From positions 2,542,001-2,606,000 of the forward strand of contig NZ_CP107964.1 in the NCBI RefSeq assembly GCF_041434935.1: a stretch of DNA of 64,000 bases. The letters are read 5' to 3'. Of this stretch, positions 15,110-25,027 are shown piece after piece (position 1 is the first letter of the stretch; every line of letters begins with the position of its first letter). The translations under genes and the position numbers were made by a program. Under the pieces are notes generated by a model, which worked only from the letters and a program-made list of their open reading frames with translations, had not been told where the DNA came from and did no database searches. The DNA is from Kitasatospora sp. NBC_00374. Its GTDB lineage: Bacteria; Actinomycetota; Actinomycetes; Streptomycetales; Streptomycetaceae.

Positions 15110-15898
15110 TTACCCGAGCGGTGACCGCACTCCGAGGACCGCCGTCCCGACGCGCACATGTGTCGCTCCGGCTGCCACGGCCTGCTCCAGATCTCCGCTC
15201 ATCCCTGCCGAAACCATCGTGGCAGCAGGATGGGTCGCGCGTACGGCGCTTGCGATTTCCGCCAGCCGCCCGAAGGCCCGGGCCGGATCGCCGGCCAGCG
15301 GCCCCTGCAGCGGAGCGACGGTCATCACACCGGCCAGCTGCAGCCCGGGCGTGTCGGCGATCAGGTCGGCCAGCGCCGGCACGTCCGCCGGGGCCACGCC
15401 GGCCCGGTGCTCCCCCTCCCCCGCCTCCTTGTCGAGGGCGACCTGCACCAGGCAGCCCAGCGGGACGCGTTCGGCCTTCAGCACCGCGGCGCCGAGCGAC
15501 TCGGCCAGCCGGGGCCGGTCCACCGAGTGCACCAGGTCCGCGTACCGCACGACCGAGCGGGCCTTGTTGGTCTGCAGCTGGCCGACGAAGTGCCAGGTCA
15601 GCGGCAGGTTCACGCAGGTCTCCGCCTTGGGGGCGGCGTCCTGGTCCCGGTTCTCCGCGACCTCGGTCACGCCCAGGGCGGCCAACAGCGCGGTGTCCTC
15701 GGCGGGGTAGGTCTTGGTGACCACGACCATGGACACCTCCGAGCGAGGCCGCCCCGCCGCCGCACAGGCGTCGGCGATCCGGCGCTCGACCACCTCCAGG
15801 TTGGTGCCGAGCTCCTCGTACCGGGCGCGCTGCCGCTCCGTCAGAGCCGCGAGGAACGCCGCGCTTCCCGGGAACGGTCCGTAGATGTCATTCGTCAT
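15110..15898 (-). CDS. YggS family pyridoxal phosphate homeostasis protein
   Basis: A 262-residue PLP-binding protein of the alanine-racemase N-terminal fold. 'VVVTKTYPAEDTALL' holds the PLP lysine, 'TWHFVGQLQTNKARSVV' is the family signature, and the C-terminal 'SAGMSGDLEQAVAAGATHVRVGTAVLG' binds the phosphate. It regulates free PLP and amino-acid pools and has no known catalytic activity. It is a constant neighbour of ftsZ/sepF in actinobacteria. Its ATG overlaps the stop of the pgeF remnant by 4 bases. Confidence 0.95.
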   Translation of the reverse strand: MTNDIYGPFPGSAAFLAALTERQRARYEELGTNLEVVERRIADACAAAGRPRSEVSMVVVTKTYPAEDTALLAALGVTEVAENRDQDAAPKAETCVNLPLTWHFVGQLQTNKARSVVRYADLVHSVDRPRLAESLGAAVLKAERVPLGCLVQVALDKEAGEGEHRAGVAPADVPALADLIADTPGLQLAGVMTVAPLQGPLAGDPARAFGRLAEIASAVRATHPAATMVSAGMSGDLEQAVAAGATHVRVGTAVLGVRSPLG

Positions 15899-16020
15899 GA
15901 GAGTTCAGGACCCAACCAGATGTGGCTCGCGAGCCGGCCGGTCAGCTGCTCGCGACGGTAGGAGAAGTGATCGACCGACCCAAGGGTGCAGACAGATGAT
16001 CGCACCAATTCGGTGATCAT
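15895..16020 (-). pseudogene. Remnant of pgeF/yfiH (peptidoglycan editing factor, laccase-domain family)
   Basis: The frame from the ATG at 16020 gives 41 residues ending 'VDHFSYRREQLTGRLASHIW' plus a few more. This closely resembles the last 30 residues of YfiH/PgeF proteins, where HFSYRR...TGR is the conserved C-terminal signature. The remaining 200 or so residues, including the zinc-binding Cys and His residues, are absent: upstream only about 170 bases remain before the ftsZ stop. In most streptomycetes a full gene stands here between ftsZ and yggS. It still ends with the coupling overlap ATGA to yggS, so the stub may be kept for translation of yggS. Confidence 0.65.
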
Positions 16021-16191
16021 GTGCTCGTCCGGCACCGTCGCCACACCGACGGATCCGTCCGGTGCGGACACCGGACGCCCGGGCCGGGCCACGGCCCCCC
16101 ACACGGCACGGTGCCCACCCCGCCCCACCGGGTGGTGGAGGCGAAGTGAGCACCGTGACGAAGTGTCGGTCCGAGCACTTCGGGGCTTTAC

Positions 16192-17400
16192 CTACTTGAG
16201 GAAGTCGGGAACGTCCAGCTCCTCGGCCGGGCTCTCGACGTACGGCTGCCGGACCGGCTGCACCTGCGGCGGCACCGGGGCGGCGGTCGTGGTGGCGGGG
16301 GCCGGCGCCTCGGTGCGGGCGGCCTCCTCCGGACGGGCCGTCACCGAGCCGATCGTCCCGTAGGACGGGCGGGTGGCCGGGCGCTCGGGGGTGCTCGCCG
16401 GGGCGGCGGTCGAGCCGGACTTCACCACCGGCTCGCGGACGATCGCCGGCGGCTGCCCGCCGTCGAAGCCGGCCGCGATCACGGTGACCCGGACCTCGTC
16501 ACCCAGCGCGTCGTCGATGACGGCACCGAAGATGATGTTCGCCTCGGGGTGCGCCGCCTCGCTGACCAGCTGGGCCGCCTCGTTGATCTCGAACAGGCCG
16601 AGGTCGGAGCCGCCCGAGATGGAGAGCAGCACGCCGCGGGCGCCGTCGATGGACGCCTCCAGCAGGGGCGAGGAGATCGCCATCACGGCCGCGGCCTTGG
16701 CGCGGTCCTCGCCGCGGGCCGAGCCGATGCCCATCAGCGCCGAGCCGGCGTCGGACATGACCGACTTGACGTCGGCGAAGTCCAGGTTGATCAGGCCCGG
16801 GGTGGTGATCAGGTCGGTGATGCCCTGGACGCCCGAGAGCAGCACCTGGTCGGCGGAGCGGAACGCGTCCAGCACGCTGACCTGGCGGTCCGAGATGGAC
16901 AGCAGCCGGTCGTTGGGGATCACGATCAGGGTGTCGACCTGCTCGCGCAGCGAGGCGATGCCGTCCTCGGCCTGGTTGGCCCGGCGGCGGCCCTCGAAGG
17001 TGAAGGGACGGGTGACCACGCCGATGGTCAGCGCGCCGAGCGAGCGGGCGATGTTGGCCACGACGGGCGCGCCGCCGGTGCCGGTGCCGCCGCCCTCGCC
17101 GGCGGTGACGAAGACCATGTCGGCCCCCTTGAGGACCTCCTCGATCTCCTCACGGTGGTCCTCGGCGGCCTTGCGGCCGACGTCGGGGTTGGCGCCGGCG
17201 CCGAGGCCCCGGGTGAGTTCACGGCCCACATCGAGTTTCACGTCGGCGTCACTCATGAGGAGGGCCTGCGCATCGGTGTTGATCGCGATGAACTCGACGC
17301 CCTTGAGCCCGACCTCGATCATCCGGTTGATGGCGTTGACACCACCGCCGCCGATTCCGACAACCTTGATGACTGCGAGGTAGTTCTGGGGTGCTGCCAC
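16192..17400 (-). CDS. ftsZ: Cell division GTPase FtsZ
   Basis: A 402-residue FtsZ of normal streptomycete length. The N-terminus has '[17 protein letters not shown]', the tubulin signature 'GGGTGTG' is near residue 105, and the T7 catalytic loop '[15 protein letters not shown]' is near 205. A Pro/Ala/Thr linker of about 60 residues leads to the C-terminal peptide 'ELDVPDFLK', which binds SepF and FtsW. GTP-driven polymerisation forms vegetative cross-walls and sporulation ladders. The start is GTG with GAGAGG upstream. A long upstream gap (361 bases) separates it from ftsQ and should hold its own promoters. Confidence 0.99.
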   Translation of the reverse strand: MAAPQNYLAVIKVVGIGGGGVNAINRMIEVGLKGVEFIAINTDAQALLMSDADVKLDVGRELTRGLGAGANPDVGRKAAEDHREEIEEVLKGADMVFVTAGEGGGTGTGGAPVVANIARSLGALTIGVVTRPFTFEGRRRANQAEDGIASLREQVDTLIVIPNDRLLSISDRQVSVLDAFRSADQVLLSGVQGITDLITTPGLINLDFADVKSVMSDAGSALMGIGSARGEDRAKAAAVMAISSPLLEASIDGARGVLLSISGGSDLGLFEINEAAQLVSEAAHPEANIIFGAVIDDALGDEVRVTVIAAGFDGGQPPAIVREPVVKSGSTAAPASTPERPATRPSYGTIGSVTARPEEAARTEAPAPATTTAAPVPPQVQPVRQPYVESPAEELDVPDFLK

Positions 17401-17761
17401 GTCGAAGGCCTCTCGCCTCGAATTTCCGGGTCGGCTCCCCGCGTTGGTGAAGGCCGACGGATGTCGATGGGTGGGGAGCGCGCTTTCGGACGGATTGTCC
17501 GAAATGCCGACCGCCGACCCGAACCCTGAACTTGAGGTTTAGGGTTACTGCTGTTCCTGTGTCACATCACTGTCCGACACAGCCTGGTGAACAGGACAGT
17601 AGGTTGCGGGACGGTACGTGTTCAACGAACACGCCGAGCTTCCCTTTTTTCTTTTGAGCCTATGTGATCATCGACCCCTCGGTGAAACCGGGGTGACCAC
17701 CAAGAGTCGGACCGGAGCCGGAGCCCCGTCAATACCGCCCTCAGGCACAGAACTTACCGGA
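17401..17761 (-). promoter_or_regulatory. ftsQ-ftsZ intergenic region: probable ftsZ promoter region with paired GACAC motifs
   Basis: This 361-base gap has no gene and is AT-richer than its surroundings. GTGTC (17559-17563) and GACAC (17576-17580) form an inverted pair 12 bases apart; GACAC is the known core of WhiA binding sites in Streptomyces, and ftsZ is a reported WhiA target. A perfect inverted repeat CGTGTTC/GAACACG with a 3-base loop lies at 17617-17633. A GC stem with one bulge at about 17672-17692 may terminate transcripts from ftsQ. Several promoters, including a sporulation-specific one, are known upstream of ftsZ in S. coelicolor. Confidence 0.6.
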
Positions 17762-18541
17762 TCATCCCGACACAGCCGGTGCGTCCGGCGCACTCACGTC
17801 ATAATTCGCGGCCTTCCGGCCGAGCAGCGCGGTCAGCACCACGGCCTTGCGCGCGGTCCGCTCGGCACTCCCCCACCGCACCGTCACCCCGTCGCGCAGC
17901 TGGAGCCGGATGTCGTCCCAGGAGTGCACCTGGACGGCGCCGGCCCGCTTGGCGACCTCGGGCGGCAGGCCCGCCGCGACGACGACGGCCGCCCGCACCA
18001 GGGCCGGACGGTCGATCACGCCCAGCGCCTCGTTCGCCTGCGCACTGAGCTGGAGCTCCACCACCGGAACCCCGCCCGGGGGTTGAGGTTCGTCCGCGAA
18101 CTCCCTGCCCCCGGCGTCGACCTGGAGGAACCGGCCGTTCTCGGTGTGGATCGCGGCCACCGGTCGGCGCTCCGTCACCTTCACCCGAAGGGTGTGCGGC
18201 CAGCCGCGCCACACCTCGACGCCGGCCACCCTGGGCACCGCACCGACCCGCCGCTCCACCGCGGCGAGGTCGACCCGGGCCAGCGGGCGGCCCTGCTCGG
18301 CCCCGACCGCCCGCCGCACCTCGTCCTCGCTCAGGTGCCCGCTCTCCAGGCCCTGGACGGCGACCGTGCGCACCTCCAGCGCCGACGAGAGGAACACCAG
18401 CCAGCCGAGCGTGCCGGCCACCAGCGCGGCCAGCACGCCCAGCACCACGACGCCCCGCCGGGAGAGCCGGAGCCGGGGAGCGCGCTCCTCCCCGTCCTCC
18501 TCGTCCTCCAGCCGGTCGTCGAGGACCGGGGCGTCAGCCAC
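17762..18541 (-). CDS. ftsQ: Cell division protein FtsQ/DivIB
   Basis: A 259-residue bitopic protein: a short charged cytoplasmic tail, one membrane segment '[21 protein letters not shown]' (split here for length), the POTRA domain beginning '[19 protein letters not shown]', then the beta domain. It links FtsL/FtsB to the FtsW-FtsI synthase in the divisome. The GTG at 18541 has GAGGTGG at ideal spacing and overlaps the murG stop by 8 bases; a GTG at 18553 is possible. FtsQ is dispensable for vegetative growth but needed for sporulation septation in streptomycetes. Confidence 0.93.
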   Translation of the reverse strand: MADAPVLDDRLEDEEDGEERAPRLRLSRRGVVVLGVLAALVAGTLGWLVFLSSALEVRTVAVQGLESGHLSEDEVRRAVGAEQGRPLARVDLAAVERRVGAVPRVAGVEVWRGWPHTLRVKVTERRPVAAIHTENGRFLQVDAGGREFADEPQPPGGVPVVELQLSAQANEALGVIDRPALVRAAVVVAAGLPPEVAKRAGAVQVHSWDDIRLQLRDGVTVRWGSAERTARKAVVLTALLGRKAANYDVSAPDAPAVSG

Positions 18542-19640
18542 GTCGGCGACCACCTCGGGCGGCGTCGATCGCCTCGTAGACCATCCCGACCAGCAGGTCG
18601 TCCGCGTCCCGGCGGCCGAACTCGGCGGCGGCCCGGCTCATGTCCCACAGCCTGCGCGGGTCGGTGAGCACCGGCAGGACGTTCTGCAGTACCCAGTCCG
18701 GGGTCAGCTCGGCGTCGTCGACCAGCAGGCCGCCGCCCGCCTTGACCATCGGCTGGGCGTTCAGCCGCTGCTCGCCGTTGCCGATCGGCAGTGGCACGAA
18801 GGCGGCCGGCAGGCCCACCGCGGCCAGCTCGGCGACGGTCATCGCGCCGGCCCGGCAGAGCATCAGGTCGGCGGCGGCGTACGCCAGGTCCATCCGGTCC
18901 ACGTACGGCACGGCCCGGTACGGGGGCATCCCGGGGATGTCGTCGATGTGGGGCAGCTCGTTCTTCGGGCCGACCGCGTGCAGGATCTGCACCCCGTACT
19001 GCTGGAGCCGGGGGGCGATCGCCTGGACGGTCTCGTTCAGCCGGCGCGCGCCCTGGGAGCCACCGGAGACCAGCAGGGTGGGCAGCCGCTGGTCGAGCCC
19101 GAAGTAGTGCCGGGCCTCCGGGCGGACCGCGTTGCGGTCCAGGGTGGCGATGGTGCGGCGCAGCGGGATCCCGATGTAGCGGGAGTCGCGCAGCTTGGAG
19201 TCGGGCGTGGAGACGGCGACGAAGTCGCTGTACCGGGCGCCGATCTTGTTGGCCAGGCCGGGGCGGGCGTTGGCCTCGTGCACCACGATCGGCACGCCGG
19301 CCCGTTTGGCGGCCAGGTAGGCGGGCATCGCGACATAGCCGCCGAAGCCGACCACGGCGTCCGCCTTGACCCGCTCGATGATCTCCTGGGCGGCCCGGAC
19401 GGTGCCGCGCAGCCGGCCCGGGACGGTGATCAGCTCGGGGGTGGGCTTGCGGGGCAGCGGGACGGCCGGGATCAGCTCCAGCTGGTAGCCCCGTTCGGGG
19501 ACCAGCCGGGTCTCCAGGCCGCGCTCGGTGCCGAGCGCGGTGATCCCGATCGACGGGTCGTGCCTGCGGAGGGCGTCCGCGAGGGCCATGGCCGGCTCGA
19601 TGTGGCCGGCGGTCCCGCCGCCGGCGAGTACGACATGCAC
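18534..19640 (-). CDS. murG: UDP-GlcNAc:lipid I transferase MurG
   Basis: A 368-residue GT-B glycosyltransferase that adds GlcNAc to lipid I to make lipid II on the inner membrane face. The N-terminal G-loop is '[15 protein letters not shown]', the second G-loop is '[12 protein letters not shown]', and the nucleotide site reads '[22 protein letters not shown]' (split around the invariant Glu). Length is as expected. It lies 6 bases after ftsW, so translation is probably coupled. Confidence 0.98.
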   Translation of the reverse strand: MHVVLAGGGTAGHIEPAMALADALRRHDPSIGITALGTERGLETRLVPERGYQLELIPAVPLPRKPTPELITVPGRLRGTVRAAQEIIERVKADAVVGFGGYVAMPAYLAAKRAGVPIVVHEANARPGLANKIGARYSDFVAVSTPDSKLRDSRYIGIPLRRTIATLDRNAVRPEARHYFGLDQRLPTLLVSGGSQGARRLNETVQAIAPRLQQYGVQILHAVGPKNELPHIDDIPGMPPYRAVPYVDRMDLAYAAADLMLCRAGAMTVAELAAVGLPAAFVPLPIGNGEQRLNAQPMVKAGGGLLVDDAELTPDWVLQNVLPVLTDPRRLWDMSRAAAEFGRRDADDLLVGMVYEAIDAARGGRRRG

Positions 19641-19646
19641 CGAAAT

Positions 19647-21014
19647 TCACCGCTCCCTGCGCGGCGGCCGGGAGGCCTTGCGCGCTGTGGTCCGTCGTCG
19701 TGGCAGCACCCGGGCCAGGACGGGCCTGACCCGGGAGTTCGAGCTCCGGGCGGCCAGGGCCGCCTTCGCCCCCGGGGAGCTGCGCGCGAAGCAGAGCAGC
19801 ACCCCGATGGCGCACATGGCCGACAGCATGGCGGAGCCGCCGTACGAGAACAGCGGGAGCGGGACGCCCGCGATGGGCAGGAGTCCCAGTGCCGACCCCA
19901 GGTTGACCACGGCCTGCGCCATGATCCACGTGGTGGCCGCTCCCGCGGCGTACCGGACGAACGGGTCCTTGGTGCCGAGAGCCACACGGATACCCGCATA
20001 CCCTAGTGCCGCGAAGAGGCCGAGTACCGACAGCGTCCCCACCAGGCCGAGTTCCTCGCCGGTCGCGGCGAAGATGAAGTCGGTCTGCGCTTCGGGCAGC
20101 TGGCCCCACTTTTCCACGCCGGCGCCGAGTCCGGAGCCGAACGGGCCGCCGGCGGCGAAGGCGTACAGGCCGTGCAGCGCCTGGAAGCAGTTCAGGCCCG
20201 GGTCGGGTTTGGTGACGCCGACGCAGCCGAGCCGGTCCAGGCGGTGCGGCACGGTGATGATCAGGGCGGTGCAGGCGACCACCGCGATGCCGAGGGTGGC
20301 GGCGAACAGCCGCATCGGGGCGCCGACCATCCAGAGCAGACCGAAGAGCATGCCGACCAGCACCATGGTGGTGCCCATGTCGCCGCCGATCATGATCAGC
20401 AGCATCAGCAGCACGGTGCCCGGCACCAGCGGCACCAGCAGGTGCTTCCACTGGTCGAGCATGTGGGTCTTCTGCTTGCGGGCCAGCAGGTCGGCGCCCC
20501 AGAGCACCAGGGCCAGCTTGGCGAACTCGGAGGGCTGGACCTGGAAGAAGCCCAGGCTGATCCAGTTCCGGTTGCCGTTGACCTCGGTGCCGATGCCGGG
20601 AACGGCCACCAGCACCAGGCCGGCCAGCACGCCGAGCAGCGCCGGGTAGGCGAGCGCCCGCAGGCCCTTCACCGGCGCCCGGGCCAGCACCAGGGCCATG
20701 GCCGCGCCGAGCAGCAGGGCGACCAGCTGCTTGCGGAAGAAGAAGGTTATCGGCAGGTGGTTGTCGGTGACCACGCTCTGCGAGGCGGAGAACACCATCA
20801 CCAGGCCCAGCACGACCAGCAGCAGGGTGGAGCCCAGGATCAGGTAGTAGGGCGTCAGCGGCCGGTCCAGGGTGTACCGGAAGCGGGCCCGGAAGGCCCG
20901 GGCCCGGGCGACCGGCCCGGCCGACTTGAAGGTGGTGGTGGTCGCCGAGATCAGCCTGAGCGGTGCGGACCGCTCGGGTGGTGCGGTGGTTCCCGCCTTG
21001 CCGTCACCCGCCAC
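19647..21014 (-). CDS. ftsW: SEDS peptidoglycan glycosyltransferase FtsW
   Basis: A 455-residue SEDS protein with about ten membrane segments between residues 55 and 410. Family landmarks include 'GNRNWISLGFFQVQPSEFAKL', 'GGDMGTTMVL', the large extracellular loop with 'AFAAGGPFGSGLGAGVEKWG', 'QTDFIFAATGEELG' with the catalytic Asp, and 'PLPLFSYGGSAML'. It polymerises septal glycan with FtsI. The start is GTG preceded by GAGGGTGGGGG. The N-terminal 50 residues and the Arg-rich C-terminal tail are cytoplasmic extensions typical of actinobacteria. Confidence 0.97.
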   Translation of the reverse strand: MAGDGKAGTTAPPERSAPLRLISATTTTFKSAGPVARARAFRARFRYTLDRPLTPYYLILGSTLLLVVLGLVMVFSASQSVVTDNHLPITFFFRKQLVALLLGAAMALVLARAPVKGLRALAYPALLGVLAGLVLVAVPGIGTEVNGNRNWISLGFFQVQPSEFAKLALVLWGADLLARKQKTHMLDQWKHLLVPLVPGTVLLMLLIMIGGDMGTTMVLVGMLFGLLWMVGAPMRLFAATLGIAVVACTALIITVPHRLDRLGCVGVTKPDPGLNCFQALHGLYAFAAGGPFGSGLGAGVEKWGQLPEAQTDFIFAATGEELGLVGTLSVLGLFAALGYAGIRVALGTKDPFVRYAAGAATTWIMAQAVVNLGSALGLLPIAGVPLPLFSYGGSAMLSAMCAIGVLLCFARSSPGAKAALAARSSNSRVRPVLARVLPRRRTTARKASRPPRRER

Positions 21015-21135
21015 GTGCCCCCACCCTCGTCCTGTCCGGCGGCGCGGCCCGCGCCCCGCCCCGGCCGTGCGGGCCGGGGTGGGCGGGGCCGCGGCGCCGG
21101 CGCGTCCGTCGACTCGCCGTGCTGCGCTGCCGCCG

Positions 21136-22569
21136 CTACTTCTCCAGCTCCCGGACGGCCGCGGCGAACAGGTCGCCGCGCTGGCCGTAGTCGGTGAACA
21201 TGTCCATCGAGGCGCAGGCCGGGGCCAGCAGGACGGTGTCACCCGGCTGGGCGAGGCCGGCCGCCGCCCGGACCGCCTCGGCCATCGCCACCGCGCCAGT
21301 CTGGCCCGCGGCCGCCTCGATCACCGGCACATCCGGCGCGTGTCGCGCCAGCGCCTCCCGGATCAGCTCGCGGTCCTGGCCGATCAGGACCGCGGCCCGC
21401 AGCCGGGACGCGGCGCCGACCACCAGCTCGTCGAAGGTCGCGCCCTTGGCCAGGCCGCCGGCGATCCACACCACCGGCCGGTACGCGGCCAGTGAGGCGG
21501 CGGCGGCGTGGGTGTTGGTGGCCTTGGAGTCGTCGACGTACGTGACCTCGCCGACCACCGCGACCTCGGCGATCCGATGCGCGTCCGGGCGGAAGGCCCG
21601 CAGGCCGTCCCGGACGGCCTTGGAGTCCACGCCGTAGGCGCGGGCCAGCGCGGCGGCGGCCAGGGCGTTGGCGATGTTGTGGGGGGCCGGCGGGTGGACG
21701 TCCTCGACCGCGCCGATCTCGGCGGCGTTCTTCTGCCGGTCCCGGACGAAGGCCCGGTCGACCAGGAGTCCGTCGACCACGCCGAACTGCGACGGACCGG
21801 GCGCGCCGAGGCCGAAGCCGACCGCGCGGCAGCCCTCCTCGACGTCGGCGCCGCGGACCAGTTCCTCGGTGACCGGGTCGGCGAGGTTGTAGACGCAGGC
21901 GACCCGGTTGCCCTCGTAGATCCGGCCCTTGTCGGCGGCGTACGCCTCCATGGTGCCGTGCCAGTCGAGGTGGTCCGGGGCCAGGTTGAGCACGGCCGCC
22001 GAGTGCGGGCGCAGGCTGGGCGCCCAGTGCAGCTGGTAGCTGGAGAGTTCGACCGCGAGCACGTCGTACGGCTCCTCGGCGAGCACGGCGTCCAGCACCG
22101 AGACGCCGACGTTGCCGACGGCGGCGGTGCGCTTGCCGGCCGCGGTGAGGATCGAGGCGAGCATCCGGACGGTGGTGGTCTTGCCGTTGGTGCCGGTGAT
22201 CGCCAGCCAGGGGGCCGGCTCGCCGGTCTCCGGCAGCGGGCGGCGCAGTCGCCAGGCCAGCTCGACGTCGCCCCAGACCGGGACCTCGACGAGCGCGGCC
22301 TCGGTGAACAGCGGGCTGCTGGGGGGCCAGCCGGGCGAGGTGACGATCAGCCGGGTGCCCTCGGGGAGGGTCTCGCCGTCGCCGAGCCGGACGGCGATGC
22401 CCGCCGCCTCCAGCTCGGCGGCCCTGGCCCGCTGTGCCTCGCCGTCGCCGCCGTCCACCACCGTGACGCGGGCGCCCAGGCCGTGCAGCACCCGGGCGGC
22501 ACTGATCCCGGAGAGGCCGACGCCGGCCACCACGACCGGCAGGCCCGGCCACTCGGGGTTGGAGGTCAT
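21136..22569 (-). CDS. murD: UDP-N-acetylmuramoylalanine--D-glutamate ligase MurD
   Basis: A 477-residue Mur ligase adding D-Glu to UDP-MurNAc-L-Ala. It has an N-terminal UDP-binding Rossmann domain ('[17 protein letters not shown]'), the ATP loop '[14 protein letters not shown]', '[17 protein letters not shown]', and the C-terminal domain with '[13 protein letters not shown]', where the Lys/Asp residues position the substrate. The ATG at 22569 overlaps the mraY stop by 4 bases; an upstream ATG at 22581 is less likely. The gap to ftsW is 121 bases, the largest inside the murE-murG block. Confidence 0.97.
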   Translation of the reverse strand: MTSNPEWPGLPVVVAGVGLSGISAARVLHGLGARVTVVDGGDGEAQRARAAELEAAGIAVRLGDGETLPEGTRLIVTSPGWPPSSPLFTEAALVEVPVWGDVELAWRLRRPLPETGEPAPWLAITGTNGKTTTVRMLASILTAAGKRTAAVGNVGVSVLDAVLAEEPYDVLAVELSSYQLHWAPSLRPHSAAVLNLAPDHLDWHGTMEAYAADKGRIYEGNRVACVYNLADPVTEELVRGADVEEGCRAVGFGLGAPGPSQFGVVDGLLVDRAFVRDRQKNAAEIGAVEDVHPPAPHNIANALAAAALARAYGVDSKAVRDGLRAFRPDAHRIAEVAVVGEVTYVDDSKATNTHAAAASLAAYRPVVWIAGGLAKGATFDELVVGAASRLRAAVLIGQDRELIREALARHAPDVPVIEAAAGQTGAVAMAEAVRAAAGLAQPGDTVLLAPACASMDMFTDYGQRGDLFAAAVRELEK

Positions 22570-23627
22570 CCGGCTACCCATCCTGCGTAGAAGAGGCCGA
22601 GGCCGACCGCGACGCACAGACCCTGGATGATCCAGAACCGGACCACGATCAGCACCTCGCTCCAGCCCTTGAGTTCGAAGTGGTGCTGGAGCGGGGCCAT
22701 CTTGAAGACCCGCTTGCCGGTCATCCGGAACGAACCGACCTGGATGATCACCGAGAGGGTGATGACCACGAAGAGGCCGCCCAGCAGGGCGAGCAGCAGC
22801 TCGGTGCGGGAGCAGATCGCCAGGCCGGCCAGCGCGCCGCCGAGGGCGAGCGAGCCGGTGTCACCCATGAAGATCTTGGCCGGCGAGGTGTTCCACCACA
22901 GGAAGCCGAAGCAGGAGCCCATCAGCGCGGCGGCGACGATGGCCAGGTCCAGGGGGTCGCGGACGTCGTAACAGCTGGCGGTGGCGGTGATCGCGTACGC
23001 ACAGCTCTGGCTGTACTGCCAGACGCCGATGAAGGTGTAGGCGCCGAAGACCATCACCGAGGCGCCGGTGGCCAGGCCGTCCAGACCGTCCGTCAGGTTC
23101 ACGCCGTTCGACATCGCCGCGATCATGAAGTACGCGAAGATGACGAACAGGACGGGCCCGACCGACCAGCCGAAGTCCCGCACGAACGAGAGGTGCTGGG
23201 AGGCCGGGGTGAGGTCGCGGGCGTCCTTGAACTGCAGCGCGAGGATCGCGAACGCGAGACCCACCAGCGACTGGCCGGCCAGCTTCGCCTTGGCGCGCAG
23301 GCCGAGCGAGCGGCGCTTGACCACCTTGATGTAGTCGTCCAGGAAGCCGACCAGGCCCAGACCCGCGGTCAGGAACAGCACCAGCAGGCCGGATGCCGTG
23401 GGCGACTCGCCCGTTATCGCCTTGGTGACGGCGTAGGCGATCAGCGTCGCCAGGATGAAGGCGATGCCACCCATGGTGGGGGTACCGCGCTTGCTGTGGT
23501 GGGCCTTGGGGCCGTCGTCGCGGATGTACTGGCCGTAGCCGTGCTTGGCCAGCAGCTTGATCAGCGCCGGGGTGCCGAGCAGGGACAGCACCAGGCCGAT
23601 CATGCCCGAGAAGAGGATTTGCTTCAT
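22566..23627 (-). CDS. mraY: Phospho-MurNAc-pentapeptide transferase MraY
   Basis: A 353-residue polytopic membrane enzyme making lipid I from UDP-MurNAc-pentapeptide and undecaprenyl phosphate. 'FLDDYIKV' (catalytic Asp pair), '[10 protein letters not shown]' and the basic cytoplasmic loop '[11 protein letters not shown]' are all present, with about ten membrane helices. It is the target of several nucleoside antibiotics made by streptomycetes. It overlaps murF and murD by 4 bases each (ATGA), so the three are strongly coupled. Confidence 0.98.
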   Translation of the reverse strand: MKQILFSGMIGLVLSLLGTPALIKLLAKHGYGQYIRDDGPKAHHSKRGTPTMGGIAFILATLIAYAVTKAITGESPTASGLLVLFLTAGLGLVGFLDDYIKVVKRRSLGLRAKAKLAGQSLVGLAFAILALQFKDARDLTPASQHLSFVRDFGWSVGPVLFVIFAYFMIAAMSNGVNLTDGLDGLATGASVMVFGAYTFIGVWQYSQSCAYAITATASCYDVRDPLDLAIVAAALMGSCFGFLWWNTSPAKIFMGDTGSLALGGALAGLAICSRTELLLALLGGLFVVITLSVIIQVGSFRMTGKRVFKMAPLQHHFELKGWSEVLIVVRFWIIQGLCVAVGLGLFYAGWVAG

Positions 23628-25027
23628 CGCACGGCTCCGTCCGAGAGCAGCGCCTCGGCGACCTTCTCCAGGCCGACCGAACGGGAGGCCTTCACCAGCA
23701 CCACGTCCCCCGGCTGAAGCTGACTGCGCAGCAGTTCGACCGCCGCGTCCGCGTCGGACACCAGCACCGACTCCTCACCCCACGAACCTTCGTTCCTCGC
23801 GCCCAGTTCCATGCAGGCCGCCTCCCGTCCGCCGACCGCCACCAGCTTGGTGACGTCGAGTCGGACCGCGAGCCGCCCGATGGCGTCGTGCTCGTCGAGG
23901 CTCTCCTCGCCGAGCTCCCGCATCTCTCCGAGCACCGCCCAGGTACGGCGGCGCTCCGGACCCCGGCCCGCCATCGTCGCGAGTGCCCGCAGCGCGGCCC
24001 GCATCGAGTCGGGGTTCGCGTTGTAGGCGTCGTTGACGACGGTGACACCATCGGCCCGGTCGACGACCTCCATGCGCCAGCGGGACAGCGCGCCCGCCTC
24101 GCTGAGGGCTTCGGCGGCGTCGTCGACGGACATCCCGAGCTCCACCGCCACCGCAGCGGCGGCGAGGGCGTTCGAGACGTGGTGCTCACCGTACAGGCGC
24201 AGCTTCACGGCTGCGGAACCGGCCGGGGTGACAAGCGTGAACGATGGCCGTCCGGTGTCGTCCAGGCGAACGCCCTCCGCCCGGATCTCGGCGTCCCGGC
24301 TCTCGCCGAAGAACACCACCCGGGCCTTGGTGCGCTCGGCCATCGCCCGCACCAGCGGGTCGTCGGCGTTCAGGATCGCGACTCCCTCGCTGGTCAGCGC
24401 CTCGACCAGCTCGCCCTTGGCCTCGGCGATGGCCTGCTTGGAGCCGAACTCGCCGACGTGCGCGGTGCCGACGTTGAGCACCACGCCGACGGTGGGCGGC
24501 ACGATGCCGGTCAGGTAGTCGATGTGGCCCTTGCCGCGCGCGCCCATCTCCAGCACCAGGTGCCGGGTGGAACCGGTGATCCGCAGGGCGGTCAGCGGCA
24601 TGCCGATCTCGTTGTTGAACGAGCCGGGCGGGAAGACCGTCTCGCCGCGGCGCTGCAGCAGCTGGCCGATCAGGTCCTTGGTGGAGGTCTTGCCGGCCGA
24701 ACCGGTCAGGGCGACGAACGCGGTGTCCCGGGCCCGCTCCACGACGCCGCGGGCGAGTCGGCCCAGCGCCTGGACGACGTCGTCCACCAGGATCGCCGGC
24801 ACGCCCACCGGCCGGGAGGCCAGCACCGCGACGGCGCCGTCCGCGATCGCGCGCTCGGCGTAGTCGTGGCCGTCCACGTGCTCACCGAGCACGGCGGCGA
24901 ACAGCCCGCCCGGCTCGACCAGCCGGGAGTCGACCACCACGGCGCCGGTGACCCGCGCCTGCGGGTCCGCGCCGTCGAGGGTGCCGCCGACCACGGCGGC
25001 CGCCTCGGCCAGGGTGAGTGCGATCAC
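23624..25027 (-). CDS. murF: UDP-MurNAc-tripeptide--D-Ala-D-Ala ligase MurF
   Basis: A 467-residue Mur ligase adding D-Ala-D-Ala to the tripeptide precursor. The phosphate loop reads '[14 protein letters not shown]', a GSAGKTS variant common in MurF, followed by '[20 protein letters not shown]' and the C-terminal '[17 protein letters not shown]'. The product is complete. It overlaps murE and mraY by 4 bases each. Confidence 0.97.
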   Translation of the reverse strand: MIALTLAEAAAVVGGTLDGADPQARVTGAVVVDSRLVEPGGLFAAVLGEHVDGHDYAERAIADGAVAVLASRPVGVPAILVDDVVQALGRLARGVVERARDTAFVALTGSAGKTSTKDLIGQLLQRRGETVFPPGSFNNEIGMPLTALRITGSTRHLVLEMGARGKGHIDYLTGIVPPTVGVVLNVGTAHVGEFGSKQAIAEAKGELVEALTSEGVAILNADDPLVRAMAERTKARVVFFGESRDAEIRAEGVRLDDTGRPSFTLVTPAGSAAVKLRLYGEHHVSNALAAAAVAVELGMSVDDAAEALSEAGALSRWRMEVVDRADGVTVVNDAYNANPDSMRAALRALATMAGRGPERRRTWAVLGEMRELGEESLDEHDAIGRLAVRLDVTKLVAVGGREAACMELGARNEGSWGEESVLVSDADAAVELLRSQLQPGDVVLVKASRSVGLEKVAEALLSDGAVR

